A stretch of 64,000 nt of DNA. Origin: Branchiostoma floridae (Eukaryota; Chordata; Leptocardii; Amphioxiformes; Branchiostomatidae). Each line of letters begins with the position of its first letter. The first letter of the stretch is position 1. Position numbers and translations under genes: made by a program. The notes under the pieces were generated by a model that worked only from the letters and a program-made list of their open reading frames with translations, was not told where the DNA came from and searched no databases. Below, one piece after another: positions 56,833-64,000 of the stretch. The DNA lies in assembly GCF_000003815.2 (NCBI RefSeq), contig NC_049992.1:11999450-12063449 (forward strand), in the 5' to 3' direction.

Positions 56833-56922
56833 AGCGAATTCACCAGACACTTAAGCCAAAGCATCCGAGACAAAAGACGACGTTCGGACAAAAAGGCTCA
56901 GATGCTTAGCCATATAGCTTAA
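56833..56922 (+). CDS. Variable exon V58
   Basis: Acceptor TATCCATTACAG. SEFTRHLSQSIRDKRRRSD, 29 aa, TAA. No own selector. Confidence 0.8.
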   Translation, partial: SEFTRHLSQSIRDKRRRSDKKAQMLSHIA

Positions 56923-57181
56923 GATCAAATGTATGGGTTAGTACTACTAGAACGTTAACTACCTCACATGCCCCTGGTCACATTGATAGGTGTATTAACT
57001 GGCTTTCTGATGAGTTGTAGTCATAAATTCTTTGTACTGTCCCTGCAAGAAATGTGTAGCTCTAAACTAGCAAACAAAATTACTAAATGAGACATAAAAG
57101 GATAGACATGAAATCTATGCAGAGTGTAGAATCCCTGTACTTGGCTTGATTATTTATGACTTTGTTGTTGATTTTACACAG

Positions 57182-57256
57182 TCAGAGTTTCACATACAGC
57201 TCAGGAAGAGGGTATGGTTCACAAAAAGGCCAGAAAAAGAAGGGATGGACCAGTAA
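57182..57256 (+). CDS. Variable exon V59
   Basis: Acceptor GATTTTACACAG. SEFHIQLRKRVWFTKRPEK, 24 aa, TAA. Selector 56980 (TGTATT end). Confidence 0.75.
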   Translation, partial: SEFHIQLRKRVWFTKRPEKEGMDQ

Positions 57257-57473
57257 ACCTGGTGAGAAAATGGGATGACCAGAAGTTTCATGGTTGCAAT
57301 AAGTTATGAAAGTTGTTGGGACCTGTGTACATCTGTGTTGAATGTTCAACTCCTACTCTGACAGCCCTCACTGTAGCACATTGATAGGTGCATCAAAGGC
57401 TTTTTAGACCACATGCATTGTCGTGTTATAACAAAAGTTCTGTTAATTACCTCTTGCATTGCTTATCTTACAG

Positions 57474-57593
57474 ATTAAAATAAAGAACCAAATCAACATT
57501 GATGACATTGCTTTGAAATTAAAAAATTACAAGAAATTAAATCTTCTAATTACATCATTTTTAGATCAGATGCTTGAAAAAACATTTCTTTAA
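57474..57593 (+). CDS. Possible diverged variable exon V60
   Basis: An acceptor (CTTATCTTACAG) lies 80 nt behind the selector at 57378 and opens a 39-residue frame (IKIKNQINIDDIALKLKN). The position fits, but the Phe, Arg and Trp of the motif are missing. It may be a decayed exon or chance. Confidence 0.3.
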   Translation: MKIKNQINIDDIALKLKNYKKLNLLITSFLDQMLEKTFL

Positions 57594-57637
57594 TGTTGGT
57601 CAGGATGGTAACAACTTTCATGATTTATTTCTTACAG

Positions 57638-57742
57638 ACCATTTTCACTAGGAAATTGAGTAGGAGAATATGGCATAACAAGTCAAAATCCTACCCGAAA
57701 ACCCAACCCTCTGAGTTCGACCAGGCAGGAATGGACATGTAA
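57638..57742 (+). CDS. Variable exon V61
   Basis: Acceptor ATTTCTTACAG. TIFTRKLSRRIWHNKSKSY, 34 aa with a Ser/Pro/acid tail, TAA. Nearest selector 57378. Confidence 0.75.
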   Translation, partial: TIFTRKLSRRIWHNKSKSYPKTQPSEFDQAGMDM

Positions 57743-58208
57743 AGTCTTTCAAGGTGCAGCACTGTTGGGCAGTTGTGTTCGTGCAACAGCGGTCATCTCT
57801 TGTTATCGGAAGATCCCACTTTGTTTTACCTCCTCAGCAAGCATGTCATGGTTTCTATGTGGCTCTCATGTAGGTTAAATAGATACAGAAAAGGTTAAGC
57901 AAATCAGCTTTAAAATCCTAGGTTCATGCACTGTTCAGATAGCATTTTTGGCACAAAACTCAACTTAAGACATCTATAAGTTAGAAATCTGAAAGATAAG
58001 GTCCAAAACATGTCTCAATCAAAGGCAGGTATCAGAAACTTCTCATAAGGCCAGTGAAGCCACAGTACAAGTTTTTTTTTAAATTCCTGATGTCCTATGT
58101 GGAAAAAGAAAGTGATAACGTTTTACTAACTGCACCCCATAGTCTGCAAATTTTTCTCTCCTTCTCCCCAATATATTCTTCCAACCGATGTCCGTTTTTC
58201 CATTGCAG

Positions 58209-58379
58209 GTAGAGTTTACTGCTCAAATCAGCAAGCGGTTATGGTACGAACGAGAGACACCAAAGAAAAGGGCCAAGAAAAACATGTTCCTTGGAAGTGA
58301 CACTCTCTTAATACCTGTAACTACTAGTGATACAGATAAAATACCTGCAAGTAGTAGTGTTACAGATGAACCTCAATAA
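58209..58379 (+). CDS. Variable exon V62
   Basis: Acceptor TCCATTGCAG. VEFTAQISKRLWYERETPK, 56 aa with a Thr/Ser/Asp-rich tail containing two TDxxxxP-like repeats, TAA. No selector. Confidence 0.75.
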   Translation, partial: VEFTAQISKRLWYERETPKKRAKKNMFLGSDTLLIPVTTSDTDKIPASSSVTDEPQ

Positions 58380-58483
58380 GCTCTGGTCAAGTGTCATAAA
58401 GGTTTTCATGCTGCTCCCTTCACTCTGGTATAAACTGATGTACGTTTTCGTCATCCCAACGCTTGTCTCAATTTACTTTTCAG

Positions 58484-58576
58484 GCTGAGTTAACGACACA
58501 ATTAAGCAAGAGGATACGTCATGTTAGATGGAAAAGAGGGAAAAGAGTACCGAAAATCGTGTCGACATATTCATAA
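58484..58576 (+). CDS. Variable exon V63
   Basis: Acceptor TTACTTTTCAG. AELTTQLSKRIRHVRWKRG, 30 aa, TAA. Phe replaced by Leu. No selector. Confidence 0.75.
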   Translation, partial: AELTTQLSKRIRHVRWKRGKRVPKIVSTYS

Positions 58577-58689
58577 AATATAGTTTATCCAAGCACAGGC
58601 TTCGCGGTTTTTGGAATAGTATGCAGACCTTCGCTATAAATTTGATCAATTGAATGCTGATTGGAAATTTTTCGACCCTTTTTTTGCAG

Positions 58690-58752
58690 TTTGCGTTTTC
58701 TACTCAAGTCAGGAAGAGGGTTTGGAAGATGGAAAAGAAGGGCTTGAAATAG
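58690..58752 (+). CDS. Variable exon V64
   Basis: Acceptor TTTTTTTGCAG. FAFSTQVRKRVWKMEKKG, 20 aa, TAG. No selector. Confidence 0.7.
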   Translation, partial: FAFSTQVRKRVWKMEKKGLK

Positions 58753-58980
58753 ATTGAAAGCTGAGCAGCAAGCAGCAGTTTTCAACTCTGCAATGTACAT
58801 GCTACTGTTTCTCCTTTTCAAGCTCTTTGTGGTTCAGTATGGCCATACTTGTAAGGGGAAAAAAGTGAGAAAAGGCAGAATATTGTTCTCTTGGATGGAA
58901 AACTCAGGCATGATCCTTTTCAATCTGATAATACACAGTAGTACAGATTTTCCATGGTCTTTCTCCCTCTGCCCTTTCAG

Positions 58981-59076
58981 AGGCTGTTCACTAAGCAAAT
59001 CAGCAAGAGGATCAGGGCAGAACGATGCAAGATTAGGAAAAAATGCCAGGTGTTCGATCCAACCCTGCATTCCTAG
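58981..59076 (+). CDS. Variable exon V65
   Basis: Acceptor CTGCCCTTTCAG. RLFTKQISKRIRAERCKIR, 31 aa, TAG. No selector. Confidence 0.75.
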   Translation, partial: RLFTKQISKRIRAERCKIRKKCQVFDPTLHS

Positions 59077-59452
59077 ATTGACAACTTCATATTGGAAGAT
59101 AGTATATAGCTTTCACCTGAGCCAGACATTTAACTTGACCTGTAAAATTGTAGGCTGTAAAGACAAGGTACATTATTTATATTTATAGAACGAAGTAAGC
59201 TGGTCTTAAGTAACCCTCCATCCTTGTAGACATTGATAGGTGCATAGTTAAGACAAGATGTCTGCTATGTATAACATTGAAAATACTGCTCTTAATTCAT
59301 TGCTTCCAGTTTCTGTTCTGAATCATGGGCTAGGGTCAGTCTTGCCTAAAACTGCTCTTGCTTGGTATCACACTCTTGCAGCTTTTTTTTGTTTGGATGC
59401 AGTAACTTCCACTGCTGTAGCCTGGACGTTCATGTTGTAACTTGTATTACAG

Positions 59453-59560
59453 AGCGACTTTACTAAACAGCTGAGTCAGACCATCAGGGACAGAAGGAGA
59501 ACTAGAGTCAGGAGAGGCAGCACAGGGAAGACAAATATCCCATACCAAAAAATACCTTGA
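59453..59560 (+). CDS. Variable exon V66
   Basis: Acceptor CTTGTATTACAG. SDFTKQLSQTIRDRRRTRV, 35 aa, Arg-rich tail, TGA. Selector 59230, the last of the array. Confidence 0.8.
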   Translation, partial: SDFTKQLSQTIRDRRRTRVRRGSTGKTNIPYQKIP

Positions 59561-59786
59561 CTCTCTAGTCTGCATCTTAAAGCTTAGCACGTTAGAGGTC
59601 CATATGAAGGTTATGGTCAAGACTTGAGTTGGATAGGCTGCTGTTTTGGGGGGAGCTTTTCTTTCAGCTGTATGTGGAAATAGTACCTGTGAACATAACA
59701 TAAGGACTGCATATATATCTCTGCATAAATCTTTTAGGAAAGAGGGTACAGTTGCATATTTAAAACCAAGTGTCTGGCCAGTAGTT

Positions 59787-59804
59787 CAATGCACCTATCA
59801 ATGT
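59787..59804 (+). promoter_or_regulatory. Docking-type element D2
   Basis: CAATGCACCTATCAATGT is a perfect reverse complement of selectors of the form ACATTGATAGGTGCATTG. It lies between V66 and V67, at the 3' end of the array. Confidence 0.8.
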
Positions 59805-59968
59805 TAATAGAATGAGTCACCTTGGTTCTTTTCTTCAGAAAGAAACTAAAATTATGTGCAAGATCTTCTGGAAAAAGGGATGAATTGCAATAGGAACTTG
59901 TTCCCAAATTCCCAGTCATGTTGGTAAAGCTTCCTTGTGGCCAACCAACTTCTCTTTAATCTTTTCAG

Positions 59969-60049
59969 AGCAAGTTTTCAAAGTGGTTGAGCAAGGCTGT
60001 CAGAAACCAGAGATTTCAGTCTAGACGAAAATGGAACAAAGCACCTTAA
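59969..60049 (+). CDS. Variable exon V67
   Basis: Acceptor ATCTTTTCAG. SKFSKWLSKAVRNQRFQSR, 26 aa, TAA. Last clear V exon, enclosed between D2 and D3 and without a selector. Confidence 0.8.
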   Translation, partial: SKFSKWLSKAVRNQRFQSRRKWNKAP

Positions 60050-60461
60050 ACACCCGGGTAAGGGGATAAAGCCCTCATGAATTTATCGATCAAAAGAAAG
60101 CACAGACATTAAGCCATCCACTGGTTTACAACACAAGGAAATACAGAGAGTGAGACTTCAAATGATTAATTGTCAGGCTTGGATTGGAGATGGACAGTTT
60201 TGTCCTGAAAAATGGTTTTGACTTGGTCCAATAGTAGACCCCCCAATCAAATTTTGCCCCTTGCTTTGTCTGGTGACAACATATCCATGTCTTCATTAGT
60301 TTGCCAAAGTGCAATAAGATCTCTTAACCACCTGCATATATCAGTTAGTTGAAAATTACTTTTGTTTTTTTCTTAAATGTGTTTTTGACTTGAATCTGGA
60401 AAGTTATTTACAAAATATGGCAAGATCATCTCAGTTCCAAATTTCTAGAAGTCAATTTCTC

Positions 60462-60480
60462 TTGATGCACCTATCAATGC
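60462..60480 (+). promoter_or_regulatory. Docking-type element D3
   Basis: TTGATGCACCTATCAATGC is the reverse complement of selectors of the form GCATTGATAGGTGCATCAA. It lies about 410 nt downstream of V67. Confidence 0.8.
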
Positions 60481-60676
60481 TCTGCTGGGGAGGTATAGGG
60501 GTTGGGATGTATGGTGTGACTAGCAAACTACATGTGAATTTGACAAATGTACTTCAATTCAAGGGACATGTGCAAAGCTGCAAAACAGTAATGGAGTTAT
60601 GATTTTATTTTGCTTATAAATGTTGGTGAAAAGATGAAAAGAAATTATCGGTAAGTTATTTTACATTTCGTTACAG

Positions 60677-60715
60677 ATTCACTTCCCAAATTCCACATGT
60701 GCCCTTGTCGAATTG
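60677..60715 (+). CDS. Possible exon cut by the gap
   Basis: Acceptor TTTCGTTACAG followed by IHFPNSTCALVEL, open up to the gap. The Phe at position 3 fits the array pattern, but the rest does not match. Could be another V exon or a different 3' exon. Confidence 0.2.
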
Positions 60716-61474
60716 NNNNNNNNNNNNNNNNNNNNNNNNNNNNNNNNNNNNNNNNNNNNNNNNNNNNNNNNNNNNNNNNNNNNNNNNNNNNNNNNNNNNN
60801 NNNNNNNNNNNNNNNNNNNNNNNNNNNNNNNNNNNNNNNNNNNNNNNNNNNNNNNNNNNNNNNNNNNNNNNNNNNNNNNNNNNNNNNNNNNNNNNNNNNN
60901 NNNNNNNNNNNNNNNNNNNNNNNNNNNNNNNNNNNNNNNNNNNNNNNNNNNNNNNNNNNNNNNNNNNNNNNNNNNNNNNNNNNNNNNNNNNNNNNNNNNN
61001 NNNNNNNNNNNNNNNNNNNNNNNNNNNNNNNNNNNNNNNNNNNNNNNNNNNNNNNNNNNNNNNNNNNNNNNNNNNNNNNNNNNNNNNNNNNNNNNNNNNN
61101 NNNNNNNNNNNNNNNNNNNNNNNNNNNNNNNNNNNNNNNNNNNNNNNNNNNNNNNNNNNNNNNNNNNNNNNNNNNNNNNNNNNNNNNNNNNNNNNNNNNN
61201 NNNNNNNNNNNNNNNNNNNNNNNNNNNNNNNNNNNNNNNNNNNNNNNNNNNNNNNNNNNNNNNNNNNNNNNNNNNNNNNNNNNNNNNNNNNNNNNNNNNN
61301 NNNNNNNNNNNNNNNNNNNNNNNNNNNNNNNNNNNNNNNNNNNNNNNNNNNNNNNNNNNNNNNNNNNNNNNNNNNNNNNNNNNNNNNNNNNNNNNNNNNN
61401 NNNNNNNNNNNNNNNNNNNNNNNNNNNNNNNNNNNNNNNNNNNNNNNNNNNNNNNNNNNNNNNNNNNNNNNNNN
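60716..61474. other. Assembly gap at the 3' end of the array
   Basis: 759 N. Confidence 1.
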
Positions 61475-63554
61475 CTATGTTAGTTATTCCTACAGTTAAT
61501 GCATGCAGATACAAGTATGTGCACATGTTTCAGTTTTGGTACATTGTAAACCTGAGTTGACTGCAGTTTACTGAAAGCTTGCCAATTTGGTGATATTCTT
61601 AAATTCTTCCATCAACATCATTGAGAACATTCCATTTCTTTTTCAAAACAAAATTGGTTCATTAAACTGTAGGCAACTCAGGTAACCTTTTTATGTGACA
61701 CTAGGCCTTGTCATGCTTTCTAGACTTTTTCCTTGTTGAGTTGCTGTATTTAGCAACATTCTTTCAGTTCCCTCTGCGGCAATAGTTAACAGCTATGTTA
61801 CAGCTCTGTGTGGAGGATGGATCATACTTGTGTGATGCATTATGGAAATGACATGTAGACAAAAGCATGCTCACAATGTTTTTAGTATCAAGAAATCACA
61901 TGCACTCTATTGAATGCTCACTGTTGTATTGACATGCACACTGTTTTGTAGATGAAACCCAATGTTGTATGATGCTTCATTGTGTGTTTTTAATGATGTT
62001 TATAGTTCCTGTTGGTAAACTTAAATAGTTTAGTATACCATTGGCTAGCTGTTAGAAGTTGATTACAAACAAGCTCTGTTCTTCTGTTCTTTTCTGTTTG
62101 ATAGGTTATTTCACTTGTTCCACTTAAAATAGATGAGACACTTGTAATGAAACTAGTGTTGTTGTTCCATGTACCTTTGTGCACACTTGTTGTGGTATGA
62201 ACCACAGAAAACATGTACTCCACTTACTAGTCATTGATGTGCTGTTGACAATGAAATGTACAGTACAATGTATCCACTGACAAAGGAAGTATGCTGTACA
62301 GAATTTTACCATGTTTGTGAACAATATTGTGTACATAGATGTGAGTTCTCTCTTTAGTGTATTTTTGTACAATGCCAGTATTGCAAAAATGTGAATACAA
62401 AATGATCATTTAAGATGTCTGAGTTTGTCCTCGTTTTGTCATGCCTTTTCCAATACATAATTATTAGTTAATGGTACATTTAAGGTATGGAACAGTCCAC
62501 CATGATGCAATGATGATAAACCAGTAATGGTCAATGATAATATTGATATTGACACAGGTAAGTTTATGATATTTTGTTTATTGACAATTTTGTAAAAAAG
62601 ATTCAAGAGGTCCATACACCCCTGTAATAACGATGGGGATAGTATAGAATGTGGTACAATCAACTCACAGCTGAAGCTACCAACTCATGAACTACATTCT
62701 ACAGAAAGTTACAAGCACACATTATTAGATTATCCACATATGTTACACAATATGCAACACTCTTATTACATGACATGACAGTATCCTGACTATATGAACA
62801 TGTCTCACTATCAGCTGAACAATGATGGATAGCATGTGTACATATGCCTTCACTCAACAATGGAACCGGCCATTGATCATTGACACAAGTAAACATGCAC
62901 AAACCATCTATATGTAAAATGGAATGCTGATGGTGAAATAAAAAGAACACATAAATAGACATCAACATTACACTAATATATAGCCACCATTGTCAAGTTG
63001 AACTTTGGTATACAATGGTATGTTTCGACTACCTTAGTTTTGAAGCACACATCAAGACCTATGAATATAATGTGATCATCAACACTTCAAAACACCACTT
63101 GTTAGTATAGCAATGATAATTTACTAACTGGAAGATGTCACCGGTAACACTGCATTACTATGTGGACTGGTATTTGCAATTTATACACAGGTTCATTAAA
63201 GATAGGAAAATCACAGTTTTCACAAGACGATCAACATCACATATGAAATCAGGTAACTCTTGCATCATCTTGTGATGCATATTACAACAATCTGATCACA
63301 GCACAATCATTTCAATCTTGAATGTGTATTGAAAATGTGTGTGCTGGTGCTTGGTAAATGACCTCCCCCCCCCCCCCCCCGGATTTTAGATCCACACAGT
63401 GTCAAAGGAATAATACAGCTGTAAAAGAAAGGTCCTGATATATGATAGCCATGCATACATGTAACTCAGGGACATGAAGTGTCATCAGACAGCAGTAGTG
63501 CATCCGTTAGTCACATGTCTGCACATTAGATGAGGGCTTCCATGACAATACATC
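61475..63554. other. No gene recognised; possible 3' UTR of the large gene
   Basis: A/T-rich sequence without selector or V-type exons on either strand. Candidate polyA hexamer AATAAA at about 62937 and variant AATACA near 62395. It could hold a common 3' end for the array isoforms. Confidence 0.4.
63365..63380. repeat. Poly-C tract
   Basis: Sixteen uninterrupted C residues. Confidence 0.95.
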
Positions 63555-63745
63555 CCTGAGTACCAAACTATTTCTGCCAAGGCCCCTTGCACTTGCTGCC
63601 CTAAAAAAACTCTGTTGTAACCACTAGCTCAATATTTTCGCTTGCTAATGTTGTTAGCAGCATGAAGATTGAGCCAGTGGTTACAACAGAGTTTTCTAGG
63701 GCAGCAAGTGCAAGGAGCCGTGGTAGAAATAGGTTGGTACCCAGG
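63555..63745. mobile_element. Fold-back (inverted-repeat) element
   Basis: Arms of about 75 nt (63555-63633 and 63668-63745) are inverted copies, for example CTTGCACTTGCTGCCCTA against TAGGGCAGCAAGTGCAAG and CTCTGTTGTAACCACT against AGTGGTTACAACAGAG. The loop is about 34 nt. Typical of a MITE, with no coding capacity. Confidence 0.75.
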
Positions 63746-64000
63746 CTAACAACAGAAGATGGTACCCAAGCTAAGACACATTTATATGACTGCATGATGT
63801 GACTCCCTCTCAACAGCCTTATTCACCAGACAGTGTTCCACTAACAACAACCAGTATGTGCCAAACAAACACTGAATGTCGATTCTGTCCGTGCGTAGGT
63901 CGACTTGACCCCATGGGAAGTGGTCTGGTGGAAAAGGCGAGAGATGGGTCGTCACCATGGCAACAGGATGTGGGGAAATCTAAGCCCCAGTTGGCTTCGG
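63746..64000. other. Edge region with open frames, unresolved
   Basis: An open minus-strand frame reads in from the edge (from about 63996, EANWGLDFPTSCCHGDDPSL) to a stop near 63820, and a plus frame (from 63900, VDLTPWEVVWWKRREMG) runs off the edge. Either could be a terminal piece of the next gene. No motif decides it. Confidence 0.2.

Larger units (their letters stand above)
39369..59246 (+). promoter_or_regulatory. Family of 46 selector elements, consensus ACATTGATAGGTGCATC
   Basis: Same-strand copies or near copies start at: 39369, 40052, 40601, 40784, 41418, 41683, 41984, 42274, 42598, 42869, 43083, 43367, 43958, 44435, 44969, 45222, 45535, 45810, 46109, 47082, 47438, 47764, 48102, 48402, 48848, 49221, 49602, 50270, 50698, 51046, 51393, 51682, 52409, 52913, 53535, 53800, 54539, 54756, 54829, 55052, 55596, 56052, 56458, 56980, 57378, 59230. 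The core TTGATAGGTGCA is nearly invariant. Clear departures are 41984 (TAGATATG), 47764 (AATGGTGGG), 51393 (short) and 55052 (GGGGCA). They sit in the introns, usually 70-300 nt before a variable exon, and are complementary to D1-D3. Confidence 0.9.

Noticed and set aside
58754..59188. 144-codon plus ORF between V64 and V66
   Set aside because: It runs across the acceptor of V65 in another frame; V65 matches the family motif and explains the sequence better.
39369..59246. CRISPR-like look of a short repeat at regular intervals
   Set aside because: The repeat is 17 nt, spacers are 70-600 nt and contain coding exons with splice signals, and the genome is clearly eukaryotic.
37738..60049. Tandem array of separate small genes
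   Set aside because: No V unit has its own start codon in a consistent place; all begin with an acceptor in the phase of exon 9 and complete its domain.
37738..60049. A single giant protein with dozens of repeated domains
   Set aside because: Every V exon ends in a stop codon, so serial inclusion is impossible.
1..64000. tRNA or rRNA genes
   Set aside because: No cloverleaf with A/B box sequences or rRNA-like segment was recognised by eye on either strand.

Overview
The window is invertebrate deuterostome DNA, most likely from a lancelet (Branchiostoma). Genes are split into many short exons with GT-AG introns, introns are rich in short inverted-repeat elements and microsatellites, and the left edge carries a CUB1 domain of MASP1/3 type (lectin-pathway protease). 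The species call is inference from gene content. Four runs of N (18836-19011, 20353-20947, 46195-46294, 60716-61474) interrupt the sequence.

Layout. 14-773 (minus): two exons of a MASP-like protease. 6945-10250 (minus): three well-phased exons of an unrecognised gene. 15348-17691 (minus): a P-loop GTPase with G1, G3 and G4 motifs. 21943-25649 (plus): a complete seven-exon ATP-grasp-type protein of 443 residues. 27297 to at least 60049 (plus): one very large gene that dominates the window. 61475-64000: mostly untranslated or intergenic, with a fold-back element.

The large gene is the remarkable part. Exons 1 and 2 encode a shared N-terminus with a Cys/His-rich finger. Exon 2 ends in phase 1 and can join, always in frame, to four downstream modules whose acceptors are all phase 1: a helix-turn-helix-like exon with its own stop, a BEN-domain exon with stop and polyA signal, a piggyBac-type zinc-ribbon exon followed by a terminal exon with stop and polyA signal, or exons 7-8-9. 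Exon 9 ends in phase 0 inside a small domain (YPWL...TPW) that is completed by one of about 66 tandem alternative exons (V1-V67, 37738-60049). Each variable exon starts in phase 0 right after a polypyrimidine-AG, encodes a version of the motif xxFxxQLSxRIxxxRWxxKK, and ends in its own stop codon.

The introns between variable exons carry 46 copies or near copies of a 17-nt element, ACATTGATAGGTGCATC, usually one upstream of each exon or small exon group. The exact reverse complement occurs three times on the same strand: once 319 nt after the exon 9 donor (36333-36350), and twice at the far end (59787-59804, 60462-60480). This is the geometry of the docking-site/selector-sequence system that enforces one-of-many exon choice in insect Dscam, here apparently evolved separately in a chordate nuclear protein and coupled to a choice of C-terminal, probably DNA-contacting, helix. 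The overall plan (common N-terminus, many C-terminal DNA-binding modules) resembles insect lola and mod(mdg4). I know of no description of this locus, and expression data are needed to prove mutually exclusive use.
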